Assembly: GCA_910579755.1 (NCBI GenBank)
Contig: CAJTVB010000016.1
Span: 1 to 64,000, forward strand
Direction of reading: 5' to 3'
Length of the DNA: 64,000 nt
DNA from: an uncultured Acetatifactor sp.
GTDB taxonomy: Bacteria > Bacillota > Clostridia > Lachnospirales > Lachnospiraceae
Position 1 is the first letter of the stretch; each line of letters begins with the position of its first letter. A program made the translations under genes and the position numbers. The notes beneath the pieces are model-generated. The model saw only the letters and a program-made list of their open reading frames with translations, did no database searches and was not told the DNA's origin. Shown here piece by piece: positions 17,156 through 24,141 of the stretch.

Positions 17156-18277
17156 TTATACACCTCCCTGCCCGTTTTGGGCATCCTTTGCATTTAGCTT
17201 CTCCTGTCTGCGCCGCTCCAGCTTCCACTTCATATATACATTGCAGGCGCTGAACAGCAGGATAATTCCCGTGATCACAGACGCAATCTCCGAGTCCACT
17301 CCCGCCGTGGATTTCATGTAAGTGCTTCCCTTGCCGATCAGACTGATCAGCATCGTAGAAAAAATAATGCCGAAGGGATTATTATTGCCCAGCAGCGAAA
17401 CCGCTATGGCATCAAATCCCGTGCTCAAAAGCACCCTTGGCTGAATGGAGCCCACATAGCCCAGATAATAGGTCACTCCAGCCAGTCCGGCCAGCACACC
17501 GGATATGGTCATGGACAGCACCATACACTTTCCCACCCGAATACCCGCATACCGGGCCGCACTTCTGGAACAGCCTACCGCCTTCAATTCATATCCAAGC
17601 CTCGTCTTTTCAAATAAAAACCATACCAGCACCACTGCCAGAGCCGCAAATATGACCCCCAGCGGAATATCCATTTTCAGGCCTCCTACCGGCGTATCCA
17701 TAAGCGTAAGACGGCTGGCGGCTGACACCTCCGCAGACTGCCTGGACACCGGATCCACATAAAAGGTATTGATCAGGAAGCTCACCACATACTGGAAAAT
17801 ATAATTCAGCATAATGGAGGAAACTACCTCGTTGATGTTGAATTTATATTTCAGAAAACCAATCAGCGCTCCCGCCGCTCCTCCGGCAAACATCCCCACC
17901 AGAAGCACCAGCGGCTTGGCCAGAACGCTTCCCAGACCGCTGTATCCAACCAGAACTGTTGCGGTAAATCCGGCGGCAAGCATCTGCCCGGAGACGCCGA
18001 TATTAAACAGTCCCGCCCGAAGAGCCACGGCCACGGCCAACGCGGCAAATATCATGGGAGTAAAGTAATTTACATAGCTGAAAAAGTCTGTCAGCATATT
18101 TTTATAATTGGCGTAGGAGGCCTTGGGAGCCAGCCCGCTTCCCTGCAACAGCGCATAATAGGACCGAAAGGGATTACTTCCTGTAACGGCAATGATAACG
18201 CCTCCGGCCACAAGACTGCACAAAATCGCAAAAAGAGGAATTTTTATGGCATTCCAGGTTTTATTTCCTTTTTTCAT
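17156..18277 (-). CDS. BMP-type nucleoside ABC importer permease 1 (NupP-like)
   Basis: 373 residues from ATG 18277 (GGAGGGG upstream; the ATG at 18310 has none). Multiple membrane helices with ALRAGLFNIGVSGQMLAAG, the family's loop motif, and FEKTRLGYELKAVGCSRSAARYAGI as coupling region. It overlaps the ATPase gene end by 17 bp. Forms the membrane channel with NupQ-like permease 2. Confidence 0.9.
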   Translation of the reverse strand: MKKGNKTWNAIKIPLFAILCSLVAGGVIIAVTGSNPFRSYYALLQGSGLAPKASYANYKNMLTDFFSYVNYFTPMIFAALAVAVALRAGLFNIGVSGQMLAAGFTATVLVGYSGLGSVLAKPLVLLVGMFAGGAAGALIGFLKYKFNINEVVSSIMLNYIFQYVVSFLINTFYVDPVSRQSAEVSAASRLTLMDTPVGGLKMDIPLGVIFAALAVVLVWFLFEKTRLGYELKAVGCSRSAARYAGIRVGKCMVLSMTISGVLAGLAGVTYYLGYVGSIQPRVLLSTGFDAIAVSLLGNNNPFGIIFSTMLISLIGKGSTYMKSTAGVDSEIASVITGIILLFSACNVYMKWKLERRRQEKLNAKDAQNGQGGV

Positions 18278-19877
18278 GACTCTTCCCCTCCTTATCTGCC
18301 GCGCCTGCATTCAAACCTTCCCCGACATATGTATGCTCCGTCTTTTCGGCATGCCTGACCCCCATCATAAATTCGCCCACCTGCTCCGTGGTCAGAGTGT
18401 CTGCCGCCGCTATCTTCTGGATCTCGCCGTTGTAGATCACCCCTATGGTATCCGCACAGTTCATGATCTCATCCAGCTCCAGCGAAATCAGCAGGATCGC
18501 CTTTCCCTTATCCCTCTGGGCAATCATCTGTTTATGGATATTTTCAATGGCTCCGATGTCAAGACCCCGGGTAGGCTGGACAAATATCATCAGCTCGGAA
18601 TCCAGCTGGACCTCTCTGGCAATAATCGCCTTCTGCTGATTGCCGCCGCTCATGGACCGGACAACGGTAGAACTCCCCTGACCGCTGCGGATATCGTATT
18701 CCTCAATCAGACGACTGCTGTTTTCCTCAAAAGCCTGATGGTCCAGCACTCCATTTCTGCAGAAGGGTTCCCGGAAATAATCCTTCAGCGCCAGATTTTC
18801 AGAGAGAGTAAAATCCATCACAAGACCGTAATTATGCCGGTCCTCCGGAATATAGGAGATTCCCTGAAGAGTCCTCTGGCGGATGGGCATGTGGGTGATG
18901 TCCGTTCCGTTTAAAATAACGGAGCCGCCCCGAATGGGAATCAGGCCGGTTATGGCGTCGGCAATCTCCACCTGGCCGTTTCCTGCCACCCCTGCAATAG
19001 CCAGAATCTCTCCTTTACGTACCTGAAAGGAAACATTTTTCACCACCTGGAAATCCTGCCGATTGTATACATCCAGGTTCTTTACCTCCAGCACCACATC
19101 CCCGGGAGCTGCCGGCTTTTTGTCCGTTTCAAAGCTTACCTCCCGGCCCACCATCAAATTGGCCATGGTTTTGGTGGAGGTGGAGGCCACATCCATCACA
19201 TCAATCAGCCTGCCCCGGTTTAAAATAGCGCAACGGTCAGCGATCTGCTTGATCTCCTCCAGCTTATGGGTAATCAAAATAATGGTCTTGCCCTTATCCC
19301 GAAGCCCCTTTATAATCTCCAGCAGAAAATGAATCTCCTGGGGAGTGAGGACTGCGGTAGGCTCATCAAAAATGAGGATTTCCGCCTCCCGGTAAAGCAT
19401 TTTTAAAATCTCCACTCTCTGCTGAGTGGACACATTGACATTTGCGATCACATCCTCCGGATTGACTGCAAGCCCATATTTTTCTGAAAGAGCGGCGATA
19501 TCGCTGTTGGCCTTTTTCCTGTCCACCACAGGAATACAGCCCAGGAGCTTTTTCACCGGCTCCATGCCCATAACAATATTTTCTGCTATAGTATAGTTTG
19601 AGATCAGCTTGAAATGCTGATGCACCATACCGATGTTCAGCCTTGTGGCATGGTTGGGGGATTCCAGCCGTACCTTTTCTCCCCTGATGAATATCTCCCC
19701 CTCATCAGGCTCATACATGCCGAACAGCATACTCATCAGCGTAGATTTTCCCGCGCCGTTTTCCCCCAGAAGGGCAAAGATCTCACCCTTCCTCACCTGG
19801 ATGTTCACATCGTCATTAGCCACGATCCCCGGAAACCTTTTGGTGATATGTTTCATTTCAACAATATAATCCGCCAT
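18261..19877 (-). CDS. BMP-type nucleoside ABC importer ATPase (NupO-like, two ATPase domains)
   Basis: 538 residues with two ABC domains. Domain 1: Walker A LLGENGAGKST, Walker B EILIFDEPTAVLTP. Domain 2: degenerate Walker A IAGVAGNGQVE and signature MSGGNQQKAIIAREV, the normal asymmetry of sugar/nucleoside importers. The domain 1 signature reads NVSTQQRVEI, further from LSxGQ than usual. Start ATG 19877 preferred to 19892 because GAGGGAGG lies just before it. Downstream permeases overlap or abut, so the three are one unit. Confidence 0.92.
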   Translation of the reverse strand: MADYIVEMKHITKRFPGIVANDDVNIQVRKGEIFALLGENGAGKSTLMSMLFGMYEPDEGEIFIRGEKVRLESPNHATRLNIGMVHQHFKLISNYTIAENIVMGMEPVKKLLGCIPVVDRKKANSDIAALSEKYGLAVNPEDVIANVNVSTQQRVEILKMLYREAEILIFDEPTAVLTPQEIHFLLEIIKGLRDKGKTIILITHKLEEIKQIADRCAILNRGRLIDVMDVASTSTKTMANLMVGREVSFETDKKPAAPGDVVLEVKNLDVYNRQDFQVVKNVSFQVRKGEILAIAGVAGNGQVEIADAITGLIPIRGGSVILNGTDITHMPIRQRTLQGISYIPEDRHNYGLVMDFTLSENLALKDYFREPFCRNGVLDHQAFEENSSRLIEEYDIRSGQGSSTVVRSMSGGNQQKAIIAREVQLDSELMIFVQPTRGLDIGAIENIHKQMIAQRDKGKAILLISLELDEIMNCADTIGVIYNGEIQKIAAADTLTTEQVGEFMMGVRHAEKTEHTYVGEGLNAGAADKEGKSHEKRK

Positions 19878-20019
19878 GTTCCTCCCTCGCATCCGCTTCC
19901 GCAGACTTTTGTCAGACTCTCATCATATCCTGAAGCTTTCTCAATCCTTTTTCAAAACCTTCTAACCTATTATCATTCATATGCAAATCCCCCCGGCTCT
20001 TCACTCCGGCACAACTAAG

Positions 20020-20050
20020 AAAAAGAGATGCCGTACTAAGCATCTCTCTT
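20020..20050 (-). terminator. Hairpin between BMP lipoprotein and ATPase genes
   Basis: On the minus strand AGAGATGC (20047-20040) pairs with GCATCTCT (20031-20024) around an 8-base loop and is followed by TTTTCTT. Placed after the binding-protein gene, it would lower expression of the transport genes relative to the abundant lipoprotein. Confidence 0.65.
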
Positions 20051-20065
20051 TCTGTTTGCCGAGTC

Positions 20066-21196
20066 CTACCAGGTAAAGGTCTCGGGAGTGATCCCGTTGA
20101 AGTTGGCAGCAGGAACGATCTTTCCTGCCTTGAGATCCGCCTGTGCCGCATCGATTTTGGAAATAGCGTCGGCAGAAAGCTGGCATCTTCCCTCAGCGCT
20201 CACATACCCGGTGGAATCGGTGGAAGCCGTCAGAGTCACATTGGCACCCTTGAAGCTGCCGTTCTTGACCTCGTTGAGTACATTGTAAACCGTGTCATGC
20301 ATAACCTTCAGTCCGCTGGTCAGCACCACATTATTATCTCCGTTTGCACCGTCGTCATACTGGTCTACATCACAGCCGATCACCATTACGCCCTCGGCCT
20401 CCTTGGCAGCGGTAAACACACCGTTTCCGGAGCCGCCGGCCGCCACAAAGATAATGTCAACACCCTCCGCAATCAAAGCGTTTGCAATCACCTTGCCGGT
20501 AGCCTCATCGGAGAAGTCGCCCACATAATTGCCTCCCACATTAGCGCCCGTCACATCGGTACCCGCATAGGAAGGAAGCTCAATCACTTCCACATTCAGT
20601 CCTTCGGTGGTATTTGCGTAGAGCACACCGCACTCAAAGCCGTACTGGTAATTTACGTTGGAGGGATAAGCAATGCCGTTTACCACGGCCACCTTGCCGG
20701 TCTTGGTGGAAAGGGCAGCGGCCATACCTGCATAGAAGCCGCTCTCCTGCTCCGCATAATATGCGGCATACACGTTTTCAATCACCTGATCTGCAGTAAC
20801 CTCGGTTCCGTCTACAGTGGGCCAGGAATCGATCAGAATAAACTTGGTATCGGGATTTTCCTGAGCCAGATTGCCGATGCCGGCAAACTGATAACCGCAG
20901 CATACAATCACGTCAAAATCCGCCACCACATCGGCTACCGCCTGAACAGCGGCTGCACTGTCACCGCTCTCCTCCCGGACGGGAGTCACAGTGGCACCTT
21001 CATTTTCCTCAATAAACTTCAGGACGCCGTTATAATTATCCTGGTTAAAGGAACCGTCGTCCACGCCGGAGGGGCTGGACACGATGGCGATCTTCAGCCC
21101 GTCTCCCTCTTTACTGCCGCTCCCGGGTTCTGTCCCGCAGGCCGTCATCGAAAACACAAAGACGGCAGCAAGTACAAGTGCCAAAATTTTTTTCAT
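20066..21196 (-). CDS. BMP-family substrate-binding lipoprotein (nucleoside importer)
   Basis: 376 residues from ATG 21196 (TAGGAGG upstream). Signal MKKILALVLAAVFVFSMTAC with lipidated Cys20. The mature protein has the Med/BMP pattern: IVSSPSGVDDGSFNQDNYNG, VCCGYQFAGIG, DTKFILIDSW, YYAEQESGFYAGMAAAL and IFVAAGGSGNGVFTAA. BMP proteins of this type bind purine nucleosides and related ligands outside the cell and feed a Nup-type transporter. Own promoter at 21260-21288. First gene of the importer operon. Confidence 0.92.
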   Translation of the reverse strand: MKKILALVLAAVFVFSMTACGTEPGSGSKEGDGLKIAIVSSPSGVDDGSFNQDNYNGVLKFIEENEGATVTPVREESGDSAAAVQAVADVVADFDVIVCCGYQFAGIGNLAQENPDTKFILIDSWPTVDGTEVTADQVIENVYAAYYAEQESGFYAGMAAALSTKTGKVAVVNGIAYPSNVNYQYGFECGVLYANTTEGLNVEVIELPSYAGTDVTGANVGGNYVGDFSDEATGKVIANALIAEGVDIIFVAAGGSGNGVFTAAKEAEGVMVIGCDVDQYDDGANGDNNVVLTSGLKVMHDTVYNVLNEVKNGSFKGANVTLTASTDSTGYVSAEGRCQLSADAISKIDAAQADLKAGKIVPAANFNGITPETFTW

Positions 21197-21259
21197 AATA
21201 TATCCTCCTATTGGTATGTACCGATGCATACTACATCGGCTTGTCCTTTTACAAGAGAT

Positions 21260-21288
21260 AATATATCATTTATTCCATCAAAATTCAA
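21260..21288 (-). promoter_or_regulatory. Promoter of the BMP importer operon
   Basis: TTGAAT (21288-21283), 17-base spacer, TATATT (21265-21260) on the minus strand, about 65 bases before the start codon. Confidence 0.6.
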
Positions 21289-21365
21289 CATAAAATCTTA
21301 AGAATTATGTAACAACAGGAACCAATGTTAACACATCAGTCCCTGTAAATGCAATGTCTCAATGC

Positions 21366-21652
21366 TTCCGGCCAAATTAATAAAAATGAGAGAAAAAAAT
21401 TTCAATCAACTCAGGAAGTGCCATCAATAAATCAATAAGCACTTCCCAAAAACTTCTTTTCTCTGACGGCTCATCGTTCCATTCAATCGGCAGTTTGATT
21501 ATACATCCCCCCATTTCCACCATCCATATTCCTGCATGTTAAACTCCCAGATTTTCTGAGCTTTATTGTACATTGTATTATAAGATATCCCGCAGCTGCT
21601 CAGCCTGGGTTCGGTCCAGATGCACATCCAGCTGATTATAAGGAAGCTCGAT
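21366..21652 (-). repeat. Degenerate downstream duplicate: MscS tail fragment joined to secreted-protein gene tail plus small ORF
   Basis: Positions 21366-21588 repeat 21701-21926 (near identical over the 3' end of the secreted-protein gene and the start of the small ORF, more diverged after that). Positions 21593-21652 repeat the MscS gene end at 23209-23268 with about four mismatches. The junction (21589-21592) joins the two directly and deletes what normally lies between them. Confidence 0.8.
21377..21514 (-). CDS. 45-residue small ORF, copy A
   Basis: ATG 21514 to TAA 21377. The protein begins MGGCIIKLPIEWNDEPS, followed by a helical stretch (FWEVLIDLLMALPELIEIFF) and ends SHFY. It matches copy B in length with no insertion or deletion; the first 17 residues are identical and most later changes swap one hydrophobic residue for another. 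Ribosome site weak (GGTGGAA). It overlaps the duplicated tail of the secreted-protein gene in another frame. No family recognised; whether it is translated is unknown. Confidence 0.45.
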   Translation of the reverse strand: MGGCIIKLPIEWNDEPSEKRSFWEVLIDLLMALPELIEIFFSHFY

Positions 21653-21700
21653 AAACGGCGTCAGATGCGAAGCATCCTCTTTTTTAAATGCGAGGGCTGA

Positions 21701-21926
21701 ACTCCGGCCAAATTAATAAAAAGGAGAGAAAAAAAATTCAATCAATTCTGTAATCATATCCACTATATCAAGAAGCACTTCCCAAAGACTTTTTTTATCA
21801 GACGGCTCATCGTTCCATTCAATCGGCAGTTTGATTATACATCCCCCCATTTCCACCATCCATATTCCTGCATGTTAAACTCCCAGATTTCCTGAGCTTT
21901 ATCGTACATTGTATTATAAGATATTG
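21701..21926 (-). repeat. Upstream copy of the duplicated segment
   Basis: Contains the 3' end of the secreted-protein gene and small ORF B; the diverged partner is 21366-21588. The two are about 335 bp apart in direct orientation. Confidence 0.8.
21713..21850 (-). CDS. 45-residue small ORF, copy B
   Basis: ATG 21850 to TAA 21713, overlapping the last 16 bases of the secreted-protein gene in a different frame, which would allow translational coupling. It begins MGGCIIKLPIEWNDEPS; the C-terminal half is amphipathic to hydrophobic (LWEVLLDIVDMITELIEFFF) and could lie on or in a membrane. Twelve of 45 residues differ from copy A. Codon frame and length are kept in both copies. Function not known. 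Confidence 0.5.
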   Translation of the reverse strand: MGGCIIKLPIEWNDEPSDKKSLWEVLLDIVDMITELIEFFFSPFY

Positions 21927-22906
21927 TATGAGGATATGCTATTCCCGTAATCTTATATGCAGGATTTGTATATTCATTGTTTATATAGTCCCATGTCATC
22001 GAAATTTCACCATTTCCTGATTCTGTATAAACGCTCACTTCACGATTATTATATGAGTAATCATATATATATGCCCGTCTTAATGCAAGAAATGAATACG
22101 ATTCAGAGAAATAATAATCAATGCTGGCATTTAGCCTTAAAACTCCGGAAACGACTTGTACCACCCCTCTTAATGAGTTAATCAATGTACCAGATGCTAT
22201 TTTTAAAGATCCCGCAATTACAGAAACAGCAGAATTAGCCGCATAAAAATAACTCTTTTTTGCCGTTTGAGAATAGTTAATCATACTGTCTTTTACTGAC
22301 ATATCTAAATATCTTCCACAGGATGAAGAATATCGTGACTGCTTACTAACTTGATTATTTGTATACCTCGGATAAGTAGTCTCAACATTGCCTGCTGGTT
22401 TTATAATTTGATCCGCTGCCCTGGCCGCATAAACAGAATTATTTGAAATTGGCCTTATTACAGTACCCTCGGGATCATATTCAACCGTATACTTGCTTTG
22501 CAATTCCGGAGGTAACATAACATTCGTCGAATCGGCTTGTTCTACTAAGCACTTCTCTATTAATTCAAGATCCTCTTCTGGCATTTGCCACATAGTATAC
22601 TGTTGTCTCAGTTCGTTCATATCATACGTCTCAACAACAACACCATTTACAGATAAAGTTGCCCTTCCCGTAGAAAAGTCCCATAATACTGTGAAACATC
22701 CGTGGTGGTACGAGTAATTATTTCCCGATAACTTTCTGTTGTAATATCTTCAATCGTGATTCCTTCATAATACACTATTTCGTGTCCTTCACCAATTGTA
22801 ACATTCCATCTGCATTTCCTTTGTCTTCCAATTCGTTTGCAATAGAACAAAAAGAAGTACTTGTAAACATAATAACAGCAAGCATCATACTTAACACTTT
22901 TTTCAT
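21835..22906 (-). pseudogene. Frameshifted gene for a secreted protein of unknown family
   Basis: ATG 22906 has a perfect AGGAGG six bases upstream and starts a signal peptide (MKKVLSMMLAVIMFTSTSFC), but that frame stops after 43 codons. A second frame continues with WNVTIGEGHEIVYYEGITIE and stops; the third frame picks up with VLWDFSTGRATLSVNGVVVE and runs to 21835, with an internal Met at 22620 giving a 261-residue ORF. Read across the shifts the protein would be about 350 residues: signal peptide, beta-rich N-terminal part, a Ser/Ala/Val amphipathic stretch (SAVSVIAGSLKIASGTLINS) and an aromatic end EYGWWKWGDV. I do not recognise it. Two compensating frameshifts suggest a decayed gene, though sequencing error is possible. 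Confidence 0.65.
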
Positions 22907-23104
22907 TTTTTCCTCCTCATTCTAAGCACTATCAGTAAGTAACAGTATCTATTGCAATTTTTTTACAATTCCCCCTTTCTTTTCTATATAGTTCAAAAAC
23001 AACTTCCTGTTCCTCATATTTTCTCATTGATTATTTTAATTTAATCATAACATATAAATTGAAAAAAGTATAGCTTTTTTAGTAATTATTCTGAAAAAAA
23101 CAGA
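22907..23104. other. AT-rich intergenic stretch
   Basis: Together with the terminator beyond it this is about 300 bp without a gene. It is A/T-rich with no clear ORF. Promoter-like hexamers for the secreted-protein gene are present but none stands out. Nothing else recognised. Confidence 0.4.
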
Positions 23105-23147
23105 GGCTGTAAACTTTTCCACAATAATCGTAGAAAAGTTTACAGCC
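23097..23147 (-). terminator. Strong terminator of the MscS gene
   Basis: A perfect 15-bp stem, GGCTGTAAACTTTTC (23105-23119) with GAAAAGTTTACAGCC (23133-23147), and a 13-base loop. On the minus strand it is followed by TCTG and a run of eight T. The plus-strand side has TTTTAT, so it could work in both directions. Confidence 0.85.
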
Positions 23148-23211
23148 TTTTATAAATTAAACATGTCTATCCCATCCAATTATTTGTCACAAAATATAAT
23201 TCCTTTCACAG

Positions 23212-24108
23212 CTACTCAGCCTGGGTTCGGTCCAGATGCACATCCAGTTGATTATAAGGAATTTCGATCCCCGCCCGATCCAGAGCCAGCTTACAGTTTT
23301 CCGTAATCCGCCACTTTCCCGGCCAGAAATCGCTCTGGGCAAACCAGCACCGGACTCCCAGATCCACGCTGGAGCTGCCAAGGTTGTCCACAAAAACAAA
23401 ATGATCCCTGTCCTTCATCACCGCCTCGTCCTCCTCCAGCACCTGAAGCAGAACCTCCTTGGCTTTTTTCAGATCCGCCTTATAGGAAATTCCCACCACA
23501 ATATCCATCCTTCTGGCATCCTGAGCGGTATAGTTGATCAGACTGTTGTTGGCCAGACTGCCGTTGGGAAGAACGATGGTCCGGTTGTCCGGCGTCACCA
23601 GCTTTGTATAAAAAATCTGGATCTCAGCCACCGTCCCCTCCTTTCCAGAAGAGCCCTCCTGAATATAGTCCCCCACCTTAAAGGGCTTCAGAATCAGCAA
23701 AAGCACTCCCCCGGCCAGGTTGGACAGACTTCCCTGAACTGCCAGACCGATGGCCACACCCGCAGATCCCAGCAGTGCTACGATACTGGCGGCATCCAGC
23801 CCAAAGGAAGACGCCAGCATCAAAAACAGAAGCACATAGAGCGCGGCCTTCACAAAGGAATCCACAAATTGAATGGCCCCCAGCTCCGCCCCGGCCCGCT
23901 GCATGGACTTTTTTATGATCTTACGTACCAGCTTGATCAACTGGCTGCCCACCAGGAAAAACAATGCCGCCAGCAGCACCCTTGCTCCCAGCCTCAGGGC
24001 CTTTTCCGGAATTTCCGCCAAAAACTGCCCGATCACATCAGGCTGCAGCATTTCTTCCAAAGATTCGCCGGACCCTGCCGCCATAACCCACAGATTTGTC
24101 ATTACCAT
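23212..24108 (-). CDS. MscS-family mechanosensitive channel
   Basis: 298 residues. Three hydrophobic helices at ~38-58, ~82-102 and ~107-150; the third is the Gly/Ala-rich pore helix (ALLGSAGVAIGLAVQGSLSNLAGG). The cytoplasmic beta domain has PFKVGDYI, GTVAEIQIFYTKLVTPDNR and VLPNGSLANNSLINYT, classic MscS signatures. Length is that of minimal MscS. It releases solutes on osmotic downshock. The gene follows glgB by 33 bp on the same strand, so co-transcription is likely. Its last 60 bp are duplicated at 21593-21652. Confidence 0.92.
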   Translation of the reverse strand: MVMTNLWVMAAGSGESLEEMLQPDVIGQFLAEIPEKALRLGARVLLAALFFLVGSQLIKLVRKIIKKSMQRAGAELGAIQFVDSFVKAALYVLLFLMLASSFGLDAASIVALLGSAGVAIGLAVQGSLSNLAGGVLLLILKPFKVGDYIQEGSSGKEGTVAEIQIFYTKLVTPDNRTIVLPNGSLANNSLINYTAQDARRMDIVVGISYKADLKKAKEVLLQVLEEDEAVMKDRDHFVFVDNLGSSSVDLGVRCWFAQSDFWPGKWRITENCKLALDRAGIEIPYNQLDVHLDRTQAE

Positions 24109-24141
24109 CTATTCTTTACTCCCTGCCGGCGTCGTCCGGCT

